This document shows positions 17,756 through 26,812 of a stretch of 64,000 nucleotides of DNA, piece after piece. Within the stretch, counting starts at the first letter, position 1. Each line of letters begins with the position of its first letter. The DNA is taken from positions 992,001 through 1,056,000 of the forward strand of contig NZ_SWFP01000001.1 of NCBI RefSeq assembly GCF_005869225.1, written 5' to 3'. Made by a program: the position numbers and the translations under genes. The notes under the pieces are model-generated. The model was not told where the DNA came from, searched no databases, and saw only the letters and a program-made list of their open reading frames with translations. The stretch comes from Dyadobacter bucti (lineage in GTDB: Bacteria; Bacteroidota; Bacteroidia; Cytophagales; Spirosomataceae).

Positions 17756-18859
17756 TCAGAATGCCACAGATATGGAAGTCGTCAGAAAGAAGTTATCTTT
17801 TTGTGAAATCCCACCGGAGGTACGCCCGTCTGCTCTTTCCAGAAAAATCCTGTCCTTACTGCTGAGGTTCCTGGCTTCCAACCGCCAGAGTACACCTGGG
17901 AAAACAGCATAGTCAATATTGGCTGAAACGCCGAAGGTTTTAAAACCGTTCTCCGTCCCGGTAACAATAATAACACCGTTTTTATCCTGAAAATACTCGC
18001 CGCGGGCGGCGATGTTCACTTTTGGCGAGGGCGAATAGCGGGCAATCAATACCGGCACAAACCAATTGTTATACGCGCTGCTACCTTTTGCTTTTTGTTC
18101 GGTCCCATAGTCGAAACCGGCAGTCACACCAAATTTTTCGGTGAATTGGAAAATTCCGTAAAAGTTGTGATGGTAGCGCATGGCCCTGACGCTGTCGGGT
18201 TTGTCGTTACCCATAAAGGTACTGTAGTTCAACGTTACGGACGAAGCGGGTTTATAGGTGACCTGGGTACCAAATGCCGGGGTCGTATTTCCGTCAACCC
18301 TCTGGATCCTTTGCCAGCCGTTCAAATACATTGCAGACAAATAAAGCTTTTCATCTTTGCTCGTAAAGCCCAGCTTCACGCCGGATTCGAAATAGGGCGT
18401 ATTTTCAGCAACGAGGCTCCTTGTCAAAGCCCAGTTGTCTTTCCCTATTGCGCTTTCAAATCCGATGTGGGATGGCATAATCCCAGCGTCGATCCATAGG
18501 TTGGCGTTTTTTGCTATTTTGATACCAACATTGCCTTCGAATACATTTTTCAGCACGCCCGGCTCAGCGGCGTAGTTGGCATTGATATAACTTCCGGCAG
18601 CCAGCGCCAGGTTACCCCTGACCCTGTCAGCAGAATAGTTGGCTTTGATAAACCCCAGGTTCAAATTTACCTCGCCGGTACGGTTGAAATTGTAAAGAAA
18701 ACCAGGCGCGGTGTTGTTAAGGGGCCTGTTAAAATCATAATTGTAGTAGGCTTCAACATAGCCGCTGACCGTCAACGGGTTTTTCGTTTCCGTAGCATCC
18801 TGGGCCATGGCCGGTTTTAAAATCACTAATCCCAATGCACTTAATAATAAACTTTTCAT
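17756..18859 (-). CDS. Outer-membrane porin of the BBP2 (OmpL-like) family in the kdp operon
   Basis: A 367-residue beta-barrel protein with a signal peptide (MKSLLLSALGLVILKPAMAQ). Repeated alternating strands follow, for example LTVSGYVEAYYNYDFNRP, a PSHIGFESAIGKDNWALTRS segment typical of putative beta-barrel porin-2 proteins, and a terminal strand ending in a phenylalanine (FLTTSISVAF). Its place between kdpC (85 bases upstream) and the KdpD-type sensor suggests it lets potassium or counter-ions through the outer membrane under potassium limitation. That role is inferred from position only. Confidence 0.85.
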   Translation of the reverse strand: MKSLLLSALGLVILKPAMAQDATETKNPLTVSGYVEAYYNYDFNRPLNNTAPGFLYNFNRTGEVNLNLGFIKANYSADRVRGNLALAAGSYINANYAAEPGVLKNVFEGNVGIKIAKNANLWIDAGIMPSHIGFESAIGKDNWALTRSLVAENTPYFESGVKLGFTSKDEKLYLSAMYLNGWQRIQRVDGNTTPAFGTQVTYKPASSVTLNYSTFMGNDKPDSVRAMRYHHNFYGIFQFTEKFGVTAGFDYGTEQKAKGSSAYNNWFVPVLIARYSPSPKVNIAARGEYFQDKNGVIIVTGTENGFKTFGVSANIDYAVFPGVLWRLEARNLSSKDRIFLERADGRTSGGISQKDNFFLTTSISVAF

Positions 18860-18944
18860 TGAAAATGGTACTGTAAATGAATGTAGCGGCGCTTGAAAAG
18901 TCCCCTGGTCTCCGCGTCGCTGCTGGTGGAGACCAGGGAGTGTC

Positions 18945-19502
18945 CTATAATTTTTCCAATGCCAGATTCAGGCTGAGCACATTGACCTTTCCGGGGCCAA
19001 ACATGCCTGCCAGTGGTTTTTCAGTGTTCGCATTCACAAGCTCTATGATTTTGTCTTCCGACGCCTTGCGGACAGCTGCAATCCTTTTCACCTGTACCCA
19101 TGCTGCCTTGAGCGAAATGTCCGGATCAAGCCCGCTGCCGCTGGCGGTCACCAGCTCCACCGGAATGTCTTTTTTGTCGATCCCCGGATTGTGCACCAGG
19201 AATGTATCAATGCGCGCCTGCACGATCGCGAGGTATTCGGGATTGGACGGACCTTTGTTGCTGCCACCGGAGCCGGCTGCATTGTATTCCACAGCCGAAG
19301 GACGCGACCAGAAGAATTTATCCTCCGTAAATTTCTGCCCCACATTGGCGTAATACTTTTTACCGTCTGCGTTAATGACTTTACCCTGGCCGTTGTTGGG
19401 AGCGAGCTGCGCAATGGCCCAGATCATCGCCGGGTAAACCACACCGAAAAATATCAGCGTGACAATTGTTAGTTTGATTGCGGGAAATATGTTCGTTGTC
19501 AT
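18945..19502 (-). CDS. kdpC: KdpC, potassium-transporting ATPase C chain
   Basis: A 185-residue KdpC, near the usual length. One N-terminal membrane helix (about 9-31) is followed by the periplasmic domain with family motifs FWSRPSAVEYNAAGSGGSN, GPSNPEYLAIVQARI and VPVELVTASGSGLDPDISL. KdpC stabilises the KdpFABC complex and aids ATP binding by KdpB. It follows kdpB on the minus strand, but 567 bases separate them instead of the few bases usual for this operon. The gap holds an opposite-strand toxin-antitoxin cassette. Confidence 0.96.
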   Translation of the reverse strand: MTTNIFPAIKLTIVTLIFFGVVYPAMIWAIAQLAPNNGQGKVINADGKKYYANVGQKFTEDKFFWSRPSAVEYNAAGSGGSNKGPSNPEYLAIVQARIDTFLVHNPGIDKKDIPVELVTASGSGLDPDISLKAAWVQVKRIAAVRKASEDKIIELVNANTEKPLAGMFGPGKVNVLSLNLALEKL

Positions 19503-19530
19503 TTGCTTATATTTTTAATTTTTAGAAAAA

Positions 19531-19803
19531 TTGGAATCTATGGAAGCAGTGTTGCGTGTTCGATCGTCTGAATTCACAGATGAATTGATAAATAAAATTA
19601 GGGCTCTGGTAAGTGGTTCGGAGAATACGGAGATTACTATCAGCATTACCGAAAAGTCTCCTGTTGGTATCCTGCGCCTCGAAACGCGAGAAGAATACTT
19701 TTCCAGGCTCGACCAGTCACTTGAAAATCTCAACAAGGACAATGTCATTACTTTCAGCGGCGATACTTTCGAGCAGTTTGCACAACACCTCACTAATGAA
19801 TGA
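19531..19803 (+). CDS. Antitoxin of a YefM/YoeB-like toxin-antitoxin pair (toxin broken)
   Basis: A 90-residue acidic protein (86 residues if translation begins at the second ATG, 19540). The N-terminus (about 5-55, VLRVRSSEFTDELINKIRAL) has the look of a small DNA-binding antitoxin domain. The C-terminal stretch YFSRLDQSLENLNKDNVITF resembles the toxin-binding tail found before RelE/YoeB toxins. The stop overlaps the toxin ATG (ATGA), a hallmark of translationally coupled toxin-antitoxin pairs. The frame is intact although the toxin frame is not. It lies antisense to the kdp operon between kdpB and kdpC. The exact antitoxin family is not clear to me. Confidence 0.75.
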   Translation: MESMEAVLRVRSSEFTDELINKIRALVSGSENTEITISITEKSPVGILRLETREEYFSRLDQSLENLNKDNVITFSGDTFEQFAQHLTNE

Positions 19804-20066
19804 ACAGCATTATTTTTGATGCCATCGCCATAGAAGACCTCACCCAATGGTCGAAAAGGTAACCCCGTCTGGTTAAAAAGGTTTTTGAACTGATCACTGA
19901 CATTCGAAAGCACCCTTTTGAGGGTATCGGTAAACCGTAAGGACTGAAACATCAATACAAGGGATGTTGGAGTAGACCGATCACCGACGAGCACCGACTG
20001 ATTTACAAAGTGCATTCCGGTGGAGACATTTTCATGATGAGTGTTCATGGCCATTACGATCAATAA
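19800..20066 (+). pseudogene. YoeB/Txe-family mRNA interferase with two in-frame stop codons
   Basis: The 89-codon frame aligns end to end with YoeB-type toxins: EDLTQWSKR, then RLVKKVFELITDIRKHPFEG, GLKHQYKGCWSRPITDEHRL and a C-terminal HGHYDQ carrying the His-Tyr pair of the active site. It is interrupted by TAA at codon 21 (19860-19862) and TAA at codon 47 (19938-19940). The second stands where family members usually have Glu (GKPEPLKH in E. coli YoeB), one base away from GAA. No frameshift is present. The toxin is therefore almost certainly dead while its antitoxin survives. Two separate nonsense mutations argue against a sequencing error. Confidence 0.85.
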
Positions 20067-20069
20067 TCG

Positions 20070-22109
20070 TTAAATCCAGATACTGACCACTATGTCAATC
20101 ACTTTGATGCCGATAAATGGCACCAGAATACCGCCCAGACCATAGATAAAGAGGTTCCTTCTCAACAGTGCGCTCGCACCGATGGGCTTGTAGGCTACAC
20201 CTTTCAAGGCGAGCGGAATCAAAAACGGAATGATGACAGCATTGAAAATAACAGCCGACAGGATTGCGCTCTCAGGGCTGTTCAAACGCATGATGTTCAA
20301 TCCTTGCAGCGCGGGGATGCTTGCGATGAATAAGGCCGGAATGATGGCAAAATATTTGGCTACGTCATTGGCAATGGAGAAAGTGGTCAGTGTTCCGCGT
20401 GTCATCAGCAGCTGCTTTCCAATCTCGACGATCTCAATCAGTTTGGTCGGGTCATTGTCCAGATCCACCATATTACCAGCTTCTTTCGCGGCCTGGGTAC
20501 CACTGTTCATTGCGACGCCTACATCGGCTTGCGCCAGGGCAGGCGCATCGTTGGTGCCGTCACCCATCATCGCCACGAGCTTACCGCCCTCCTGCTCTTT
20601 TTTGATGTAGTTCATTTTGTCCTCAGGCCTGGCTTCGGCAATAAAATCGTCCACGCCCGCCTTCTCGGCTATAAACTTAGCTGTTAGCGGGTTATCACCC
20701 GTTACCATCACCGTTTTGACACCCATTTTACGGAGCCGCTCAAAACGCTCGCTGATACCGGGTTTGATAATATCCTGCAATTCGATCACACCCAATACCC
20801 TTTCATTTTCAGACACTACCAGCGGCGTGCCCCCGTTGCTGGAAATCGTTTTTACTTGTCCCTCGATTTCCGGCGGGAAAGGATTGCCTGCTTTGGTAAC
20901 CAGGCTGCGGATCGAGTCAAAGGCGCCTTTCCGGATGCGGATATCTTCAAAGTCTACACCGGAACTGCGGGTTTCGGCCGTAAATTTAATGAATCGCGGA
21001 TCTGGGATCTGGTAAGTCGAAGGTGTGGCATTCGCCAGCTCCAGTATCGATTTTCCCTCCGGCGTCTCGTCTGCAATCGAGCTGAGCACCGCGGATTTAA
21101 TGAAATGGTTTTCGGGAATCCCGTTGGCTGCGTGAAAATGGGTAGCCTTTCTGTTGCCGATTGTAATGGTACCTGTCTTGTCAAGCAAAAGCACGTCGAT
21201 GTCCCCGGCTGTCTCCACGGCTTTGCCGGATTTGGTGATCACATTGGCACGCAAGGCGCGGTCCATACCGGCTATACCAATGGCCGAAAGCAGGCCGCCG
21301 ATCGTTGTCGGGATCAGGCACACAAAAAGAGAGATGAATGCAGCAATAGTAATGGGCGTATTTGAATAATCTGCAAATGGTTTCAACGTCACACAGACAA
21401 TCACGAACACCAGGGTAAATCCAGCCAGGAGAATGGTCAGGGCGATTTCGTTAGGCGTTTTCTGGCGGCTAGCACCTTCGACCAATGCTATCATTTTGTC
21501 CAGGAAGCTTTCGCCCGGAGCAGTGGTGACCATGACCTTGATCTTGTCCGACAGCACCTTTGTACCACCTGTCACGCTGCTTTTGTCGCCGCCAGCCTCG
21601 CGGATCACGGGTGCCGATTCTCCGGTAATGGCGCTCTCGTCAATGGTGGCCAAACCTTCAATGATCTCACCATCCGTCGGAATGTTGTCACCCGCTTCAC
21701 AAATGAAGATATCGCCCTTTTTCATCTGGGCCGACATAACGTGCTGCGTTGATACTGAAAAGCCTTGTTTATTCTCGACGACCAGTTTTGCGGGCGTTTC
21801 TTCACGGGTTTTCCGCAAACTGTCAGCTTGTGCCTTTCCCCTGGCTTCTGCGATAGCTTCTGCAAAGTTGGCAAAAAGCAATGTGAGCAGCAAGATCAGA
21901 AAGATTGTGAAATTGTACCCGAAACTGCCCTGTGCGGTATTTCCGGACAGGATCCAGATACAGACGGCAAACATGACGAATGTACCTACTTCGACGGTGA
22001 ACATCACCGGATTTCGGAAAAGAACCTTAGGGTTCAATTTGATGAAAGATTGCTTTAAAGCCTCATTCACCAGATCCTTCTGGAACAAGGATGCATTTTG
22101 ATTTTTCAT
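20070..22109 (-). CDS. kdpB: KdpB, catalytic P-type ATPase subunit of the potassium pump
   Basis: A 679-residue P-type ATPase. It has the phosphorylation motif [16 protein letters not shown] (Asp about residue 309, as in other KdpB), the actuator motif [18 protein letters not shown], and the hinge region [20 protein letters not shown] with [21 protein letters not shown] KdpB-specific stretch [20 protein letters not shown] follows. It couples ATP hydrolysis to potassium import through KdpA. I chose ATG 22109 ([14 protein letters not shown]) instead of the longer open frame to 22139, because homology starts there. It follows kdpA by 77 bases. Confidence 0.96.
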   Translation of the reverse strand: MKNQNASLFQKDLVNEALKQSFIKLNPKVLFRNPVMFTVEVGTFVMFAVCIWILSGNTAQGSFGYNFTIFLILLLTLLFANFAEAIAEARGKAQADSLRKTREETPAKLVVENKQGFSVSTQHVMSAQMKKGDIFICEAGDNIPTDGEIIEGLATIDESAITGESAPVIREAGGDKSSVTGGTKVLSDKIKVMVTTAPGESFLDKMIALVEGASRQKTPNEIALTILLAGFTLVFVIVCVTLKPFADYSNTPITIAAFISLFVCLIPTTIGGLLSAIGIAGMDRALRANVITKSGKAVETAGDIDVLLLDKTGTITIGNRKATHFHAANGIPENHFIKSAVLSSIADETPEGKSILELANATPSTYQIPDPRFIKFTAETRSSGVDFEDIRIRKGAFDSIRSLVTKAGNPFPPEIEGQVKTISSNGGTPLVVSENERVLGVIELQDIIKPGISERFERLRKMGVKTVMVTGDNPLTAKFIAEKAGVDDFIAEARPEDKMNYIKKEQEGGKLVAMMGDGTNDAPALAQADVGVAMNSGTQAAKEAGNMVDLDNDPTKLIEIVEIGKQLLMTRGTLTTFSIANDVAKYFAIIPALFIASIPALQGLNIMRLNSPESAILSAVIFNAVIIPFLIPLALKGVAYKPIGASALLRRNLFIYGLGGILVPFIGIKVIDIVVSIWI

Positions 22110-22186
22110 TTTTTTGGAGCTGTTGGCTATCCGCCGCAAGCGCTTAGCTTGGGCTGCTAGCTGTTATTTTAATTTATTCAGTTCAA

Positions 22187-23875
22187 TTAACGCATGCTGA
22201 AATATTCGGCAATCGGACCTAATGTCAGCGATGGAAAGAACGAAAGGGCGGTAATGATGATGATAACGGCCATGACCATCATTCCAAATGTGGCCGAATC
22301 GGTACGGAGCGTTCCTGCACTTTCCGGAATGTATTTTTTATTGGCCAGAAGCCCTGCTATCGCTACGGGCCCAATGATCGGAATGAAGCGGGAAAGGATC
22401 AAAACAAAGCCTGTGGTGATGTTCCACCAGGGATTGTTATCGCCCAGACCTTCGAAACCACTGCCATTGTTGGCCGCCGACGATGTGTACTCATACAGCA
22501 TTTCACTGAATCCGTGAAAACCCGGATTATTCAAATTAGCCGACGTGATTTCGGGAAAGGCCGCGGCAAGGGCTGTGCCTGCCAGGATCATGAGCGGATG
22601 CAGCAGCGCTACGATCATCGCAATTTTCATTTCACGCCCTTCGATTTTCTTACCCAAAAATTCGGGGGTACGCCCTACCATCAGGCCGCTGATAAAGACT
22701 GCGAGGATGATAAAAATAAAGAAGTTCAAAATCCCGACGCCGCAACCTCCGTAAAAAGCGTTGGTCATCATGGCCAGTAACTGCATCATTCCTGAGAGCG
22801 GCATCGTACTGTCGTGCATCGCATTGACCGACCCGGTTGAAATAACGGTAGTCGCTATACTCCAGAAACCCGAAGCCGCGCTTCCGAATCTTGTTTCCTT
22901 TCCTTCCATCGCCCCCGAACCCATGTCGACACCCATGTGCGCGATAGCCGGATTACCCTGTACTTCCCAGGTGATGGTCGGGACACAGAGGACAAGAAAC
23001 CCCAAAGTCATCACTCCGAAGATCATCCAGGCCATTTTCTTTCTTTTCAGGAAAAATCCGAGCGCAAAGATCATCGCTAACGGGATAATCATCTGAGAAA
23101 ACATTTCAACCATGTTGGTCAGATAGTTGGGATTTTCCAACGGATGTGCCGAGTTTGTACCATAAAAACCGCCACCATTGGTTCCCAGGTGTTTGATTGC
23201 GACAAATGCTGCAACCGGGCCGGTCGAAACAGCTACTGTATCACCTTGCATTGTGACGATGCTATCTTTGCCTTCGAAAGTCATCGGCGTTCCGTTGAAA
23301 GCCAGGATGCTGGCAACCAGTATGGAAGCAGGCAATAAGATACGGGTACATGAAATGACCATCAGGTTATAGAAGTTGCCAAGCTTTTCGGCAGTTCGTT
23401 CTTTTAACGCGATAAATAGTATCACCGCCGCGGCCATACCCGTTGCGGCACTCACAAACTGGAGAAACATCAAAAACAACTGAGATAAGTAGCTTACACC
23501 GCTTTCTCCGGAATAGTGCTGCAAATTACAGTTGACTACAAAGGAAATACTAATATTGAATGCCAGATCGGCAGTTTGCCCGGGGTTACCGTCCGGGTTC
23601 AGTGGCAGCCAATCCTGGTTCATCAACACAAACATACCCAGCAAAAACCAGACAAAATTGACGGTAAGCAATGCTGCCATGTGCTGCTTCCAGTTCATTT
23701 CAGCTTTCCGGTCTATTCCGCTGATCCGGAAAAATAGGTTTTCAAGAGGATTGAATACTGAGTCCAGCAGCGTTTTTTCACCAGCATAGACTTTTGCAAT
23801 GTACTTTCCAAATGGGATGGCCATCAAAATCGTAACTGCATACATGGCAACGACGCCTAAAATTTCTGTTTTCAT
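22187..23875 (-). CDS. kdpA: KdpA, potassium-binding channel subunit
   Basis: A 562-residue integral membrane protein, the usual KdpA length, with about ten membrane segments. Selectivity-filter-type loops are seen, including NLQHYSGESGVSYLSQ and the family signature KHLGTNGGGFYGTNSAHPLE. The C-terminus has TGFVLILSRFIPIIGPVAIA. It binds and passes potassium within the KdpFABC complex. It is preceded by kdpF, 91 bases upstream. Confidence 0.96.
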   Translation of the reverse strand: MKTEILGVVAMYAVTILMAIPFGKYIAKVYAGEKTLLDSVFNPLENLFFRISGIDRKAEMNWKQHMAALLTVNFVWFLLGMFVLMNQDWLPLNPDGNPGQTADLAFNISISFVVNCNLQHYSGESGVSYLSQLFLMFLQFVSAATGMAAAVILFIALKERTAEKLGNFYNLMVISCTRILLPASILVASILAFNGTPMTFEGKDSIVTMQGDTVAVSTGPVAAFVAIKHLGTNGGGFYGTNSAHPLENPNYLTNMVEMFSQMIIPLAMIFALGFFLKRKKMAWMIFGVMTLGFLVLCVPTITWEVQGNPAIAHMGVDMGSGAMEGKETRFGSAASGFWSIATTVISTGSVNAMHDSTMPLSGMMQLLAMMTNAFYGGCGVGILNFFIFIILAVFISGLMVGRTPEFLGKKIEGREMKIAMIVALLHPLMILAGTALAAAFPEITSANLNNPGFHGFSEMLYEYTSSAANNGSGFEGLGDNNPWWNITTGFVLILSRFIPIIGPVAIAGLLANKKYIPESAGTLRTDSATFGMMVMAVIIIITALSFFPSLTLGPIAEYFSMR

Positions 23876-23966
23876 CTTATTATAAATTGATTGCGATCCT
23901 GATTTCCGGAAATGATACAGATCAGCGAAATCGCCTTATCGTTTCCGGTATCCGTGACCGGAGGAG

Positions 23967-24044
23967 TTAGAATTTTTCGGGTTTGATCAATACATAGCAC
24001 ATATAGCCAAACACCCCTATTGATACAATGAATAATGCAGCCAT
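23967..24044 (-). CDS. kdpF: KdpF, small membrane subunit of the potassium pump
   Basis: A 25-residue peptide: MAALFIVSIGVFGYMCYVL followed by IKPEKF. One hydrophobic helix then the KPE-type end is the signature of KdpF, which packs against KdpA in the complex and stabilises it. It sits in the expected place in front of kdpA. It is shorter than most gene-calling cut-offs and easy to miss. Confidence 0.88.
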   Translation of the reverse strand: MAALFIVSIGVFGYMCYVLIKPEKF

Positions 24045-24048
24045 GATT

Positions 24049-24132
24049 TTAGATTTTCTCAAAAAATGTAATGGTTTGATAAAAAAGCGCAAAGCACAGA
24101 CAGCCTGCGGCGACTAAGAGGATTGTAAGCAT
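24049..24132 (-). CDS. Unnamed single-helix micro-protein in front of kdpF
   Basis: A 27-residue frame: MLTILLVAAGCLCFALFYQT followed by ITFFEKI. It has one hydrophobic helix, an aromatic patch and a charged end, ending 4 bases before the kdpF start. Its size, topology and tight spacing suggest it is translated with kdpF as a first gene of the operon. From memory, similar short frames ending in a Phe-Phe-Glu-Lys-Ile-like tail occur at this place in other Bacteroidota kdp operons, but I cannot check this here. It could be an extra KdpFABC subunit or a leader peptide. Confidence 0.5.
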   Translation of the reverse strand: MLTILLVAAGCLCFALFYQTITFFEKI

Positions 24133-25110
24133 GATATGTACGGTATTTAAGTTAATGACTGAATTAAGACCTGAAATGGTGACAAGCTTCTTCCGGATTG
24201 GTATGTTCGTTTCATTTTTTGTTTTTTTAATTAACTTATTCCAAATGCATACCCAACTACCCTATTCCATATCAATCAATTGACAATCAAATCATTAAAT
24301 AAATATTGTCTCATTTTCAATGAATCCGATCCTATCATTTTGATAGGGTACCCTATCAAAAAAGGGGTTACATACTACTCCCGCATGATGCGTAGCATCC
24401 GTGAAATTCAAGAAATTAAAAGTCTATCATCACTTCCCGGGGATCTGCCTGAACCTCAAACTTTTCGTTAAACGCTCTGATTGATCCGGAAATGGAGGAT
24501 CGTAAATTCCGTCGTGTTTTACGCAATTTTCGTGGCTCTGTAATTTCAATATGCTCAAAAAAAGGATGCTTTTGCGCAGAGGAAAATCCTGAGTTTTATG
24601 GAAGAACCGTGTTTGGTCTGGCTAAGCGCTATTTGGTCGTTTTGTAAGACAACCGGTATCCTCCGTTGCTTCAACATACGACGAGGCCCCGATGGTAATG
24701 GATGTGTCTTCGGGCAGGAGCTCCTTCCGCAGAGTAACCGATCAGACCATAATCAGTCAATTTATGGTCGATGAAGTAATCAATGTACCGGCGCATAATA
24801 GGTAGCACCGTGCAGGTAGCGGAATATCGCCTGTATGATTTTCAGGGTGGCCAGCGGCAATGTTCTTTTCATGAAACCTGCTGCGGGGGATGCAGTTTAA
24901 AGAACATGTCATTTCCGAGGCTGGCAGCCGGCTTAGGTACTTCTTACCGAAAAATCGTTTGCGAATTTTGGCAGCGTTGCAAGCAAAATAAACGGCCTGG
25001 CAGGAGACAGACAGAGCTAACATGATCTGTTTTTTGTCCGCGTGAACAGACATGTAGCCGGTCATTCATAATAAAAAAGGGTGCTGCCCATCCTTCTGCA
25101 TTGCATTATG
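24133..25110. other. Intergenic region upstream of the kdp operon, no confident gene
   Basis: This 978-base stretch holds the kdp promoter side (24133-24300, AT-rich, no clear -33/-7 pair found) and a strong palindrome at 24338-24361. Several short frames give no recognisable protein: a 51-codon plus-strand frame from ATG 24492 reading MEDRKFRRVLRNFRGSVISI, and minus-strand pieces around 24690-24800 such as ELLPEDTSITIGASSYVEAT in one frame and YIDYFIDHKLTDYGLIGYSA in another. The last two look like a frameshifted gene remnant, but I cannot name it. No response-regulator gene is found here. Confidence 0.4.
24338..24361. promoter_or_regulatory. 24-base perfect palindrome with an extra half-site, candidate operator
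   Basis: Half-site TTTTGATAGGGT followed by its exact complement ACCCTATCAAAA. A further copy of the half-site, CCTATCA at 24331-24337, forms a second inverted pair with TGATAGG at 24341-24347, so three half-sites lie within 31 bases. It lies about 205 bases upstream of the first kdp micro-gene. A dimeric regulator or a short cruciform could use it; no regulator is assigned. Confidence 0.45.
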
Positions 25111-25314
25111 CTATGGTAATACTGGCGCAGTCAAATAATATTCATCAATCTGGTTCCAGGAATAGCTGTAAGTGATTCCTCCCACTTGCTGGACAAAATC
25201 GCCTGTTTCGCTGTCTGTAAAGCCAACGCGCCAGTTGGTTGTATTTTTTATCCTGAATTTCAAGGTGGAATTTGGCGGCGGGAGGTCTTTTTCTACTAAT
25301 ATTTTGATTTTCAT
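25111..25314 (-). CDS. Small hypothetical protein
   Basis: A 67-residue frame: MKIKILVEKDLPPPNSTLKF, then NTTNWRVGFTDSETGDF and a tyrosine-rich end. There is no signal peptide or membrane segment. The amino-acid mix is protein-like and there is a clear ATG, but I know no family for it. It is transcribed in the same direction as the kinase and response-regulator genes upstream and may be the last gene of that unit, 69 bases after the kinase stop. Confidence 0.45.
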   Translation of the reverse strand: MKIKILVEKDLPPPNSTLKFRIKNTTNWRVGFTDSETGDFVQQVGGITYSYSWNQIDEYYLTAPVLP

Positions 25315-25383
25315 ATGCTAAGGTAACCTAATTTCGGCGCAACTTCGGATATTCCGTAATTGGGCTCATAATAACCTGATCAA

Positions 25384-26622
25384 TCAGCTTGCAGGTAAGA
25401 TGATGGAAATCCTGGTACCTCGGTTCATTTCGGATTGTGCTTTGATAAATCCGTTATGGTTACGGATAATTTTACGGCAAAAGGTCAACCCGACGCCTTC
25501 CCCGGTACGGCCGGGTTTGACCGGGAGCTGCGAGAACATATCAAAAACCTTTTCAAGTTGGGAGCTATCGATACCAATCCCGTTGTCTTCGATCAAAATC
25601 TTGACATACTGCTGCCCCGTCCCTGTCTGACCAGCAAATTCTGACGAATCAATCATGCTGCATGATATCGAAACAACAGGCTTTTCATCTTTTTTAGAGA
25701 ATTTGATGGCATTGTGGAGCAAGTGGTAAAAGAGCTGCTCGATCTGGGCAGGATATACATGTATTGACGGAAGCTTTTCAGAAACGATACTTGCTTCCTT
25801 GTCCAGAATATCAAAACGGAGCAGCTGGGTTGCCACAGCCAAAGGAGCGTTCAAATTTGTAAGTTCAGGGGCTTGCTTATCTTCATCCAGTAAAGTGAAA
25901 TCCGAAAGACTTGCAATCATTGCTGAAAACCGTTCGGCGCTGCTGTGGATCCGCGATGCCAGATATTCGGCTTTTTCATGGTCTTTCCCCTTTATCGCCT
26001 GCACAACCATCCCACTGAAAACCCTTAATTTTCTAAGCGGCTCTTGTAAACTGTGGTTGGAAATGTGCCTATACTGCCGGTTCTCATCAATCGTGTCGGT
26101 AAGCTGCCTGCTCAGGTTTCTCACCGCTTTATCACTTTCTTCCAAAAGCTCTGCCTGCTGCAAATGAAATGAGATCAGATCAGCAAATGCGGCGAACATA
26201 CCCCGAATCCTCGTATTGTCAAGTTGTGCCGGCTTCGGGTCGATCGCACACAGGGTACCAAAGAATTCCCCTGACTTCAAGACGATCGGGAAAGAAATAT
26301 AACTCTGGAACCCGTACGTCAAGGGAGTGTGATGGCCGCAAAACTTTTCGTTTTCCTGAACATGGTCAATGACGACGGCCTCCTGCGACTGGCGGATCTC
26401 ATCGCAAATGGTTGTTTTCAATATTAATTCGCTGCCGGGGGCAAGACCAAAATTTATATCATCCCGCACACTGCAGGTAACCCACTTGCTTTCTGTAACC
26501 CTGGCTACAGCTGCAAAACCCATCCCAGTGCTCTGACAGATCACATCAAGCAAAGTGGGCACGACAGGAATCCGCTGCACCCGGGCAATGTCATCGATTA
26601 ATTCATCATCCAGAAAATCCAT
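25384..26622 (-). CDS. Soluble GAF-domain histidine kinase
   Basis: A 412-residue cytoplasmic kinase with no membrane segment. A GAF domain spans about 20-155 (QSTGMGFAAVARVTESKWVT, FQSYISFPIVLKSGEFFGTL). The phosphoacceptor helix at about 180-245 has HISNHSLQEPLRKLRVFSGM, a phytochrome-kinase-like H box. The ATPase domain at about 280-412 has N box FYHLLHNAIKFSKKD, G1 IEDNGIGIDSSQLEKVF and G2 GEGVGLTFCRKIIRNHNG. It follows a single-domain response regulator on the same strand. Such pairs often work as small-ligand or redox sensors. The signal is unknown. Confidence 0.88.
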   Translation of the reverse strand: MDFLDDELIDDIARVQRIPVVPTLLDVICQSTGMGFAAVARVTESKWVTCSVRDDINFGLAPGSELILKTTICDEIRQSQEAVVIDHVQENEKFCGHHTPLTYGFQSYISFPIVLKSGEFFGTLCAIDPKPAQLDNTRIRGMFAAFADLISFHLQQAELLEESDKAVRNLSRQLTDTIDENRQYRHISNHSLQEPLRKLRVFSGMVVQAIKGKDHEKAEYLASRIHSSAERFSAMIASLSDFTLLDEDKQAPELTNLNAPLAVATQLLRFDILDKEASIVSEKLPSIHVYPAQIEQLFYHLLHNAIKFSKKDEKPVVSISCSMIDSSEFAGQTGTGQQYVKILIEDNGIGIDSSQLEKVFDMFSQLPVKPGRTGEGVGLTFCRKIIRNHNGFIKAQSEMNRGTRISIILPAS

Positions 26623-26647
26623 ATTTCGCTTTTCATCTTCAATTTAA

Positions 26648-26731
26648 TTAACCCTTGTTTTTCCGTAGTTCCCGAATCAGTGAACTTTGGGTTGCGCGGC
26701 CGTCTTCGTGAAAATCTTTCTTATCTTCCAT
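26648..26731 (-). other. Possible 27-codon peptide between response regulator and kinase
   Basis: The frame MEDKKDFHEDGRATQSSLIR, then ELRKNKG, lies between two co-directional genes. The open frame extends upstream of the ATG (CAYWKNV) to a stop, so this may be the tail of a lost gene instead of a real peptide. No family is recognised. Confidence 0.2.
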
Positions 26732-26812
26732 CACATTCTTCCAGTAGGCGCACCCTTTTTCTTTTCGGGGTCAGCAGTTTAAAGCTGGCTTAATATATAA
26801 GTTAATATTTCG

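Noticed and set aside
19860..19940. The two TAA codons of the YoeB-like toxin as programmed recoding
   Set aside because: Two ochre codons 26 codons apart with no signal for readthrough and an ordinary genetic code elsewhere are better explained as nonsense mutations.
19515..20063. 182-codon minus-strand frame between kdpC and kdpB
   Set aside because: It is a mirror of the antitoxin/toxin pair on the plus strand, whose coding likeness to known families is clear. Its own translation matches nothing and lacks kdp features.
24280..24471. 63-codon plus-strand frame upstream of the kdp operon
   Set aside because: It spans the palindrome and has no recognisable sequence or conserved feature. It is more likely non-coding.
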